Positions 1 through 5,159 of a stretch of 5,159 nucleotides of DNA are shown here, in pieces. Both the position numbers and the translations under genes were made by a program. This DNA is from Deltaproteobacteria bacterium RBG_16_54_18. Lineage in GTDB: Bacteria > Desulfobacterota > B13-G15 > RBG-16-54-18. The notes beneath the pieces were generated by a model, which did not search any database, was not told where the DNA came from, and was given only the letters and a program-made list of their open reading frames with translations. Positions within the stretch are counted from its first letter, which is position 1. The number at the start of each line of letters is the position of its first letter. Location of the stretch: NCBI GenBank assembly GCA_001797935.1, contig MGQT01000047.1, positions 242 to 5,400 on the forward strand, read 5' to 3'.

Positions 1-836
1 CCATCGACGAGTGGCGCCGCAAGGCCTATCCTGATGAGGCGTACCGCGCCACCGTCCCTTCCTTGATCTCGGCCATGAGGGAGGCGCAACAGAAGGGAGA
101 GGAGCTGCACCCCATTGAAGTCGCCGTCACCTGTAAAAACGGCTCTATCCGCTTCGTGATGATGACGGGTGCCATCGTATCCAATCGCGTCGTTGCCATA
201 TTCAGCGATATTACCAAACGCAGGCAGGTAGAACAGGACCTCAAATGCAGTTACCGCCAATTACAAGAGACTTTCATCTCGACGGTCAATGCCCTGGCTT
301 CGACCGTCGAGATGAAAGACCCCTACACCGCCGGCCATCAACGCTGGACAACCCAGCTTGCCTGCGCCATCGCCCGGGAAATGGGGCTCTCCTCCCAGCA
401 AATCGAGGGCATCCGCATGGCCGGGCTCATCCACGATATCGGCAAGATCAATATCCCCGCGGAGATCCTGAGCAAACCCGGCCGCTTATCCGATGTCCAA
501 TATCAAATGGTCAAGGTCCACCCGCAAGTCGGCTGTGATATATTGCGGGAAATAAAATTTCCGTGGCCCGTTGCCGAGATCGTGCTCCAGCATCATGAGC
601 GGTTTGACGGCTCAGGATACCCCGAAGGGTTGTCGGGGAACGCAATCATCCGGGAGGCAAGGATCCTTGCGGTCGCCGACGTCGTTGAGGCCATGGCCTC
701 CCACCGTCCCTACCGGGTGGCCCACGGCATAGAACAGGCTATCGAGGAAATCTCGGAGAACAGGGGTACCCTGTTTGATCCCGACGTGGTCGATGCCTGT
801 CTCACGGTCTTTGACAAAGGATTCCAGTTTGACTAG
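1..836 (+). CDS. PAS-HD-GYP response protein, probable cyclic-di-GMP phosphodiesterase (5'-partial)
   Basis: The reading frame is open from the left window edge (first full codon at base 3) to TAG at 834-836, leaving 277 visible residues; the true start is upstream. Visible residues 1 to about 75 look like the second half of a PAS sensor domain: an early DEW/YPDE segment, then KNGSIRF, and the typical exit motif SDITKRRQ near 68-75. A short helical linker follows. From about residue 90 there is an HD-GYP domain with E103, H112 (YTAGH), the HDIGK motif at 144-148, H173, the HH pair at 197-198, FDGSGYP ending at 207 and D226 (VADV). The set of metal-binding residues expected of active members appears intact. 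By family knowledge such enzymes hydrolyse c-di-GMP to pGpG or GMP in the cytoplasm under control of the attached sensor. More sensor domains may lie upstream. The signal sensed cannot be inferred. No partner gene is visible. Confidence 0.93.
   Translation, partial: IDEWRRKAYPDEAYRATVPSLISAMREAQQKGEELHPIEVAVTCKNGSIRFVMMTGAIVSNRVVAIFSDITKRRQVEQDLKCSYRQLQETFISTVNALASTVEMKDPYTAGHQRWTTQLACAIAREMGLSSQQIEGIRMAGLIHDIGKINIPAEILSKPGRLSDVQYQMVKVHPQVGCDILREIKFPWPVAEIVLQHHERFDGSGYPEGLSGNAIIREARILAVADVVEAMASHRPYRVAHGIEQAIEEISENRGTLFDPDVVDACLTVFDKGFQFD
271..318. repeat. Perfect 17-bp inverted repeat with 14-nt loop inside the HD-GYP gene
   Basis: Left arm 271-287 (CTTTCATCTCGACGGTC) is the exact reverse complement of right arm 302-318 (GACCGTCGAGATGAAAG), separated by 14 bases. 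It lies in the linker and first helix of the HD-GYP domain, covering the codons from FISTV through STVEMK. The encoded protein is normal for the family on both sides, so this is not a fold-back chimera that breaks the gene. Both arms also contain the near-palindromic TCGAC(G/C)GTC, so part of the symmetry comes from two similar STV codon triplets. In mRNA it would form a very stable stem. Its function is unknown. Confidence 0.9.
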
Positions 837-867
837 TCCCGCCTAGGCGTGGGCAATCCACCCCAAT

Positions 868-898
868 CCCCTGGCCAAGGGGTCACCTTCGGCTTTTC
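868..898 (+). terminator. Weak candidate terminator after the HD-GYP gene
   Basis: CCCCT at 868-872 pairs with AGGGG at 878-882 around a 5-nt loop, 31 bp past the HD-GYP stop. The only T-run nearby (894-897) begins 11 bases after the stem rather than directly against it, so it does not fit a standard intrinsic terminator. The placement is right but the structure is weak; the stem may only protect the 3' end. Confidence 0.25.
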
Positions 899-924
899 TC
901 AAGAAGAAAAGTAAACTATATTAT
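893..924 (+). promoter_or_regulatory. Possible sigma70-like promoter for the M20 gene
   Basis: TATATT at 917-922 (overlapping TATTAT at 919-924) is a plausible -10 box in the AT-rich gap, about 70 bases before the chosen start. The hexamer 17 bases upstream (TTTTCT, 894-899) matches the -35 consensus poorly, and it forms one arm of the dyad 893-899 / 905-911. The call rests on AT-richness and the -10 alone, so it is tentative. Confidence 0.25.
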
Positions 925-978
925 ATCGTTAGTTATTCCATGAAATTTTTCGTAAGGTAATGGGCACAATTTTCTCAT

Positions 979-984
979 GGAGGA
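979..984 (+). promoter_or_regulatory. Ribosome binding site that fixes the M20 start
   Basis: GGAGGA at 979-984 lies 7 bases before the ATG at 992, an ideal Shine-Dalgarno spacing. Two other in-frame ATGs are worse: 977 overlaps the site itself and 986 is only one base beyond it. The start at 992 is therefore preferred. Confidence 0.8.
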
Positions 985-991
985 GATGGCC

Positions 992-2335
992 ATGACCAAC
1001 TATCACATCGATTGGCAAGGCGTACGGGATGAAGCAACGGCAATCCTGCAAAACTATATCCGCATCAACACGACCAATCCGCCCGGCAATGAGATGGAGG
1101 CAGCCCGATATCTGCAGGGTATTTTACACAAAGAAGATATTGAGACCGTCCTGTATGAGCCGGCATCAAACCGTGCCAACCTCATGGCCGTCATCGCCGG
1201 CCAAACACGGGAAAAGCCCTTTATCCTCCTCAATCACATGGACGTCGTTCCCGTCGAGCAGGACAAGTGGGACCTCGACCCTTTTGGCGGGATCATCAAA
1301 GACGGCTATCTCTATGGCCGCGGCGCCATCGACATGAAGGCAAAGGGCGTCGCGGAGCTGATGGCAATGCTCCTCGTCAAACGCTATAAGCTCCCCCTGA
1401 AGCGGGATGTGATTTTTCTGGCCACCGCGGACGAAGAGGTAGGAGGAAAGCTGGGGGTAAAGTGGATGTTGGGCAAAAAACCGCACCTCAGGGAGGCTGG
1501 TTGTGTCCTCAATGAGGGGGGGTGTATCCTCGTGAAGGCGAACGGCGATCTGGATCACTACGAGGTGGCAACGGCCCAGAAGGTGGTCGCTCAGTTCACC
1601 CTCACGGCCCGCGGCAGGAGCGGCCATGGCTCCATGCCGCACCCGGACAGCGCCACCGTAAAACTCATCAGGGCCCTCAACCGGCTCGTGGCGTGGGAGC
1701 CTCCGATCACCATCATCCCCCTGGTCAAGGAATACTTTGCCCGCCTCGCTCAGGTGAGGCCCGCGCAAGAAACTCAGGGCTATGAGGATATAGAAGCGGC
1801 CTTGCACGACCCCTCCGTTGCCCGGGAACTGACGGCAAACGCGCAATACAACGCCATGATCAGGAACACGGTGACACCCACTATGCTCAAGGCAGGGCAA
1901 AAGATAAACGTCATCCCCTCTGCGGCGCAGGCGGCCTTTGATTGCCGCCTCCTCCCCGGGACATCCGGTGATGCATTTTTCACTCATCTCAAAGACGTGA
2001 TCGGTGATCCGGAGATCGAGCTTACCCCCCTGCCGGAGTTCGAGAGTACCCCCATACCCCCTTCACCTGTTGATAACGAGCTCTACACGGCCATTGCACG
2101 GGTAGCCGAGCGCAAAGACCCCGGAAGCGTGGTCACCCCCTTTCTCATTACCGGCGCAACCGACAGCCGCTTTTTCCGAGAAATCGGCGTGCCCTGCTAT
2201 GACTTTTCACCGTTCCGTTTGCATCAGGAAGACCACCAGCTCGTGCACGGTCACAATGAGCGGATATCGCTGGAAAACCTCGGTTTTGCCAGCGAGTTTA
2301 TCTTTGACCTGGTGCGCGAGGTGGCTGCTGGATGA
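992..2335 (+). CDS. M20/M25/M40-family zinc metallo-hydrolase (peptidase/deacylase)
   Basis: This is a complete 447-residue protein starting MTNYHIDW and ending at TGA 2333-2335. The order is catalytic half, inserted dimerisation domain (about 195-325), then the end of the catalytic domain. Residues expected of a di-zinc M20 enzyme are visible: H82 in NHMDVVP with D84, D114 in GAIDM, the catalytic glutamate E148 and ligand E149 in ADEEVGG, E175 in LNEGG, H212 in the SGHGSMP segment and H419 in HGHNERI near the C-terminus. No signal peptide is seen, so it is likely cytoplasmic. The family includes ArgE, DapE, aminoacylase-1, carboxypeptidase G2 and PM20D-type enzymes, which cleave amide bonds of N-acyl amino acids or short peptides. 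The sequence does not let me choose among substrates, so no symbol is given. It probably stands alone, with no arginine or lysine genes beside it. Its 3' end overlaps pdxJ on the other strand. Confidence 0.94.
   Translation: MTNYHIDWQGVRDEATAILQNYIRINTTNPPGNEMEAARYLQGILHKEDIETVLYEPASNRANLMAVIAGQTREKPFILLNHMDVVPVEQDKWDLDPFGGIIKDGYLYGRGAIDMKAKGVAELMAMLLVKRYKLPLKRDVIFLATADEEVGGKLGVKWMLGKKPHLREAGCVLNEGGCILVKANGDLDHYEVATAQKVVAQFTLTARGRSGHGSMPHPDSATVKLIRALNRLVAWEPPITIIPLVKEYFARLAQVRPAQETQGYEDIEAALHDPSVARELTANAQYNAMIRNTVTPTMLKAGQKINVIPSAAQAAFDCRLLPGTSGDAFFTHLKDVIGDPEIELTPLPEFESTPIPPSPVDNELYTAIARVAERKDPGSVVTPFLITGATDSRFFREIGVPCYDFSPFRLHQEDHQLVHGHNERISLENLGFASEFIFDLVREVAAG
2267..2295. repeat. Bulged 12-bp hairpin at the convergent gene junction
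   Basis: TCGCTGG (2267-2273) pairs with CCAGCGA (2289-2295), and AAAAC (2274-2278) with GTTTT (2283-2287). The loop is CTCG and G2288 is a single bulge. On the - strand it begins 2 bases after the pdxJ TAA but is followed by TATCC rather than a U-run, so it is not a standard intrinsic terminator; it may protect the 3' end of the operon mRNA. On the + strand it lies inside the last codons of the M20 gene (SLENLGFAS) and is followed by a T-rich stretch at 2297-2305. Confidence 0.7.
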
Positions 2336-3038
2336 GGAAGATCATGTCTCTGACCGCCTGTACCATCCCCACCAAGACTGCCCTGGCCACGATGCTGTGG
2401 CCGATGCTCAATTCCTTTATCTGCGGGATGGCGGCAATCGGCAACACATTACCGTAGTGCAGGCCGTGACCGGCCTTCACCTCCAGGCCCAGGGTATGCG
2501 CCTCTTTGGCCGCCGCTTGTACCTTCGCCAACTCTGCCTCCTGCGCTTCGGCGCTGCGCGCATCGCAGTAGAGACCGGTGTGGATCTCGACGGCATCCCC
2601 CCCTACGTCGCGGCTGGCCTGGATTTGTTCTCGGTCCGGGTCGATAAAGAGGCTCACCTTGATTCCCGCCCCTATAAGCGCCTTCACCGCCGCCTCTACC
2701 CGCGCGCAATTGCCCCGGACGTCGAGCCCCCCTTCGGTGGTCAGCTCCTCGCGCTTTTCGGGGACAAGGGTCGCGCAATCGGGCTTGATCCGGCAGGCAA
2801 TCGCGACCATCTCTTCCGTTGCCGCCATTTCCATGTTCAAAGCCGTCTGCACGGTCTCGCGCAGGATCGCGAGGTCCCTGTCTTTGATATGTCTGCGGTC
2901 CTCGCGCAGGTGGACCACGATGCACGCCGCGCCTGCCAGCTCTGCCAGGGCGGCGGCGGTCACGGGATCGGGATAGGTAACGAGCCTCGCCTCCCGCAAG
3001 GTCGCAACGTGATCGATGTTTACCCCTAACGTGGGCAT
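2298..3038 (-). CDS. pdxJ: Pyridoxine 5'-phosphate synthase PdxJ
   Basis: This 246-residue protein has the normal PdxJ length and is recognisable throughout. It condenses 3-amino-2-oxopropyl phosphate with 1-deoxy-D-xylulose 5-phosphate to make pyridoxine 5'-phosphate, the last ring-forming step of DXP-dependent vitamin B6 synthesis, in the cytoplasm. Visible active-site elements, numbered two lower than in E. coli PdxJ, are N7/D9/H10 (GVNIDH), R18, H43/R45/H50 (VHLREDRRH), E70 (NMEMA), T100 (ELTTEGG) and H191-G192 (AGHGLHYGN). FIDPD (131-135) and EIHTG (151-155) are also typical. The start is supported by GGGGAG (3051-3046) 7 bases upstream. It follows glmM by 22 bp and is probably co-transcribed. 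The last 38 bp overlap the M20 gene on the opposite strand. The acpS and nnrE genes that often follow pdxJ in related bacteria are absent here. Confidence 0.97.
   Translation of the reverse strand: MPTLGVNIDHVATLREARLVTYPDPVTAAALAELAGAACIVVHLREDRRHIKDRDLAILRETVQTALNMEMAATEEMVAIACRIKPDCATLVPEKREELTTEGGLDVRGNCARVEAAVKALIGAGIKVSLFIDPDREQIQASRDVGGDAVEIHTGLYCDARSAEAQEAELAKVQAAAKEAHTLGLEVKAGHGLHYGNVLPIAAIPQIKELSIGHSIVARAVLVGMVQAVRDMIFLIQQPPRAPGQR
2385..2402 (+). repeat. Small 6-bp dyad past the M20 stop
   Basis: GGCCAC (2385-2390) and GTGGCC (2397-2402) are perfect inverted repeats with a 6-nt loop, about 50 bp beyond the M20 stop and inside pdxJ (codons for GHSIVA). A loose T-rich run follows at 2411-2418. 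It could end or protect the M20 transcript, but a 6-bp stem in GC-rich coding DNA can easily arise by chance. Confidence 0.3.
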
Positions 3039-3060
3039 TGCTTTTCTCCCCTGTGCCTTC

Positions 3061-4413
3061 TTACCCTAAGGTACTCTCTACCGCCTCGACCATGGCGTCG
3101 GCCATAGCAATTATTCGTTGCCCATCCTCCCCTTCGACCATAATCCGCAGCACCGGCTCGGTTCCCGAATAGCGCACGAGGACCCGGCCGTGTTCTCCCA
3201 ACTCCGTCTGAAACGCATCGATCAGGTGCTGAATCGAGCCGATGCGCGAGAAATCTTTTTTTGCCTTGACCTTGACCGAGCGTAGCGTCTGGGGAAACGT
3301 ACGCATTATTGCGGCCAGTTCGGCGAGCGGTTTCGACCGTTTCTGCATAATGGCCACTATCTGCAAGGCCGTAATCATCCCATCCCCCGTCGTATTATGA
3401 TCTAAAAAGACGAGGTGTCCTGATTGCTCTCCACCCAGATTATATCCCCCCTTGAGCATTTCTTCGACCACATACCGGTCGCCGACCGCCGCCCTCATCA
3501 GGGCGATCCCGGCCTCCTTGAGCACTAGCTCCAATCCCATATTGCTCATCACCGTCGCGACGAGCGTATTCTTTTTGAGTCTTCCTCCCGCCATCATATC
3601 CAGGGCACAGATAGCCATGAGGCGATCGCCGTCGATCACGCTGCCGGTGTGGTCCACGAAGAGCACCCGATCGGCGTCGCCGTCCAAGGTCATCCCCACA
3701 TCGGCGCCCTGCTCCACCGTGTAACGGCTGATCACCTCCGGGTGTATAGAACCGCAGTCGCGGTTGATGTTCTCGCCGTCGGGTTGAACTCCGATGCACG
3801 TTACCTCCGCCCCCAGCTCCGCCAAGACATGCGGTGCCACCCGGTAGGCCGCCCCGTGGGCGCAGTCCACGGCGATCTTTAAGCCCTTGAGGGTCAAGTG
3901 TTCGGGAAAGGTTTTCTTTAAAAAAGCACCGTATCTGTCGGCGGCGTCATCGATCCGGAATGCCCGCCCCACCTCCGCAGCCGTCGGGCGCACCTCCGTG
4001 AGTTCCCCCGAAAAGATAAGGCCCTCGATGCGGTGCTCGATCTCGTCCGGAAGCTTGAACCCCGTGCCGGAAAAGATCTTGATCCCGTTGTCGAAAAAGG
4101 GGTTATGGGAGGCGGAGATGACGACGCCCGCATCTGCCCCCATGACCCTGGTAATAAATGCGATCCCCGGCGTCGGCAGGGGACCCACGAGGAGGACATC
4201 CCCCCCCATCGAGCAGATCCCCGAGGCCAGGGCGGTCTCCAGCATATAGCCGGACAGACGGGTATCTTTCCCGACGACGATCCGATGTCTCCCCCCCTTG
4301 TTCCGAAAGACATAGGCCGTGGCCCTGCCGATCTGCATCGCCATCTCGCCGGTCATCGGCTCGGCATTGGCCAGGCCGCGCACGCCGTCTGTACCAAACA
4401 GCCTTTTCTTCAT
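3061..4413 (-). CDS. glmM: Phosphoglucosamine mutase GlmM
   Basis: This 450-residue protein matches the usual GlmM length. It converts glucosamine 6-phosphate to glucosamine 1-phosphate on the route to UDP-GlcNAc, feeding peptidoglycan and lipopolysaccharide synthesis in the cytoplasm. All four alpha-D-phosphohexomutase signatures are present: N-terminal FGTDGVRG (6-13); the phosphoserine loop ISASHNP with S102; the metal loop DGDADR with D244, D246 and D248; the sugar-recognition loop GEQSGH (328-333); and the phosphate-binding RYSGTEP (414-420). The GEQSGH loop and overall match favour GlmM over phosphoglucomutase/phosphomannomutase. The start overlaps the cdaR stop by 4 bp (ATGA). Two Shine-Dalgarno-like stretches lie inside the cdaR end: AAGGAG (4430-4425) at 11 bases and GGAGG (4421-4417) at 3 bases, which points to translational coupling. 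In Firmicutes GlmM binds and inhibits CdaA; the neighbouring cdaR makes such a link plausible here. Confidence 0.98.
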   Translation of the reverse strand: MKKRLFGTDGVRGLANAEPMTGEMAMQIGRATAYVFRNKGGRHRIVVGKDTRLSGYMLETALASGICSMGGDVLLVGPLPTPGIAFITRVMGADAGVVISASHNPFFDNGIKIFSGTGFKLPDEIEHRIEGLIFSGELTEVRPTAAEVGRAFRIDDAADRYGAFLKKTFPEHLTLKGLKIAVDCAHGAAYRVAPHVLAELGAEVTCIGVQPDGENINRDCGSIHPEVISRYTVEQGADVGMTLDGDADRVLFVDHTGSVIDGDRLMAICALDMMAGGRLKKNTLVATVMSNMGLELVLKEAGIALMRAAVGDRYVVEEMLKGGYNLGGEQSGHLVFLDHNTTGDGMITALQIVAIMQKRSKPLAELAAIMRTFPQTLRSVKVKAKKDFSRIGSIQHLIDAFQTELGEHGRVLVRYSGTEPVLRIMVEGEDGQRIIAMADAMVEAVESTLG

Positions 4414-5063
4414 CGGCCTCCGGACTCCTTCCGAACCGTCACGGTGACCTTGACCATACCGCGCACCCCTTCCTGCAAGCGCAGATCGGCGAGCCGGAGG
4501 GGAACCTCAAACATCACGGTCTCTCGTACGCCGGAGATGTCGATCTCTTCCGTCAACACCTCCTTGATGCCCCCCAACTGGCTGCTCTGCCCCCGCAGCA
4601 TAATGGAGGCAGGATCAACGGTGACGGCGGCAAGACGGCAGCCGGGCGCCGGACGCCCCCGTACCATCGCCCTCACGCGAACTACCTTATCCATGATGCG
4701 GTCAAGCTCAACCTTAACCGAGGAGGGACTGATCTGCGTGATCTTCAACCCCGGAGGAAACGTGAAATTATCCGCGAGGACATCGAAGGTGTTCACGCCG
4801 GAGCGGGCGCGGGCAAGATCGATCCGTACCCTGGCCTTGGTGAGGAGGGAGGGCTCCAGTTGCGCCAAGGGGCCGCTGATGCGCACGGTAATGGCATCCG
4901 CATTCACCTGCGTAACCATGAGGCCCTCCGGGGTGTGAAAAAATTCCAGGGGCACGACCAGCGCCATCTCCCCTCCGCTCTTGCTCTTGACGAAGAACCA
5001 GAGGGTGATGGCAAGAATCAGGGAGATGATCTTCACGGTCGGATTTTTCGTTATAAAGTTCAT
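4410..5063 (-). CDS. cdaR: YbbR-domain membrane protein, CdaR-like regulator of diadenylate cyclase
   Basis: From ATG at 5063 this is 217 residues. A short cytoplasmic N-terminus (MNFITKNP) leads into one membrane helix at about 9-25, ending in LWFFV, the usual YbbR anchor. Two YbbR-like beta-rich segments follow, about 32-122 and 125-211, presumably in the periplasm. Firmicute CdaR has four such domains; the shorter form fits Gram-negative relatives. In Firmicutes CdaR contacts the membrane diadenylate cyclase CdaA and modulates c-di-AMP synthesis; a similar role here is inferred from domain type and the adjacent glmM. The frame also has an ATG at 5114 (234 residues), but its 17 extra residues are atypical for the family, and neither start has a good Shine-Dalgarno. 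I prefer 5063 because the product then begins just before the membrane helix. The gene body is secure, the start is not. Confidence 0.9.
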   Translation of the reverse strand: MNFITKNPTVKIISLILAITLWFFVKSKSGGEMALVVPLEFFHTPEGLMVTQVNADAITVRISGPLAQLEPSLLTKARVRIDLARARSGVNTFDVLADNFTFPPGLKITQISPSSVKVELDRIMDKVVRVRAMVRGRPAPGCRLAAVTVDPASIMLRGQSSQLGGIKEVLTEEIDISGVRETVMFEVPLRLADLRLQEGVRGMVKVTVTVRKESGGR

Positions 5064-5134
5064 CACATCATGCGATCTTAAAATTAAGGTTCTTCGCGTA
5101 ATCTCCCCTACCATTCAGATTGAGAAAGTGGGGA

Positions 5135-5148
5135 TGCCGCAAGCGGCA
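5135..5148. repeat. Small hairpin upstream of cdaR
   Basis: TGCCGC (5135-5140) and GCGGCA (5143-5148) are perfect inverted repeats separated by AA. As RNA on the - strand this would fold as a 5-bp stem closed by a CUUG tetraloop with G-C closure, a stable type. No U-run follows, so it is not an intrinsic terminator; it may simply be coding sequence of the upstream gene. Confidence 0.4.
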
Positions 5149-5159
5149 GACAGCCCATT

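Larger units (their letters stand above)
837..991. other. AT-rich intergenic gap with three small dyads
   Basis: This 155-bp gap separates the HD-GYP and M20 genes and holds no supported coding region. It contains a 10-bp perfect palindrome (840-849, CGCCTAGGCG), a 5-bp GC stem (868-882) and a 7-bp AT-rich stem (893-899 / 905-911). The right half (about 905-975) is markedly AT-rich compared with the genes, which fits a promoter region for the M20 gene. The gap suggests the M20 gene is transcribed separately from the HD-GYP gene. Confidence 0.7.

Noticed and set aside
271..318. Inverted repeat as an assembly fold-back artefact
   Set aside because: A fold-back chimera would break the reading frame or protein homology at the repeat, but the frame continues through a normal HD-GYP linker and domain on both sides.
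977..991. ATG at 977 as the M20 start
   Set aside because: The best ribosome binding site overlaps this ATG and is ideally spaced for the ATG at 992.
1166..1987. Long open frame on the - strand opposite the M20 gene
   Set aside because: It is antisense to a protein with clear M20 motifs, has low-complexity shadow composition and no recognisable domain.
2543..2554. GCGC-TTCG-GCGC tetraloop-like dyad inside pdxJ
   Set aside because: Only a 4-bp stem, and the TTCG loop is on the + strand, antisense to the gene; no supporting context.
2199..3029. Long + strand open frame across pdxJ
   Set aside because: It is antisense to an unmistakable PdxJ and shows no family features; GC-rich codon use leaves such frames open by chance.
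3490..3505. 6-bp inverted repeat CGCCCT-CATC-AGGGCG inside glmM
   Set aside because: Short stem in GC-rich coding sequence, far from any gene end; expected by chance.
4033..5081. Two long overlapping + strand open frames opposite glmM and cdaR
   Set aside because: Both are rich in Arg, Ser and Pro as expected of shadow frames, overlap each other, and oppose two well-supported genes.
1..5159. CRISPR array, mobile element, tRNA/rRNA or new defence system
   Set aside because: No tandem repeat-spacer pattern, transposase, structured RNA gene or unexplained gene cluster was found; nearly all bases lie in recognisable housekeeping or signalling genes.

Overview
The window carries five protein-coding genes in two convergent blocks: two on the + strand (bases 1-2335) and three on the - strand (5063 down to 2298). 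Base composition is GC-rich in the genes and AT-rich in the one real intergenic gap (837-991). The gene order cdaR(ybbR)-glmM-pdxJ, read on the - strand, is the arrangement I know from Desulfobacterota (the former Deltaproteobacteria) and some related Gram-negative phyla, where cdaA normally lies just upstream. The DXP-dependent vitamin B6 enzyme PdxJ and the PAS/HD-GYP regulator fit such a bacterium. The taxon is an inference from gene order and family knowledge only.

Plus strand. Bases 1-836 hold the C-terminal part of a PAS plus HD-GYP protein, a probable cyclic-di-GMP phosphodiesterase whose N-terminus lies outside the window. Its linker region contains a perfect 17-bp inverted repeat (271-287 / 302-318). 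A 155-bp AT-rich gap with three small dyads follows. Then comes a complete M20-family metallo-hydrolase (992-2335) with all the expected metal ligands.

Minus strand. A short membrane-anchored YbbR/CdaR protein (two predicted YbbR domains) overlaps glmM by 4 bp. After glmM there are 22 bp and then pdxJ. This is a compact operon. CdaR and GlmM are both partners of the diadenylate cyclase CdaA in bacteria where this has been studied, so the operon links c-di-AMP signalling to UDP-GlcNAc and cell-wall precursor synthesis, with the B6 gene as a passenger. The upstream gene, presumably cdaA, is cut by the window edge and only 45-92 bp of possible tail are visible.

The two blocks meet tail to tail: pdxJ and the M20 gene overlap by 38 bp, and a bulged 12-bp hairpin sits just beyond the pdxJ stop, inside the M20 coding sequence. 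I found no CRISPR, tRNA, rRNA, insertion sequence or evident new defence system. The most unusual signals are the long perfect inverted repeat inside the HD-GYP gene and the hairpin-bearing convergent overlap.
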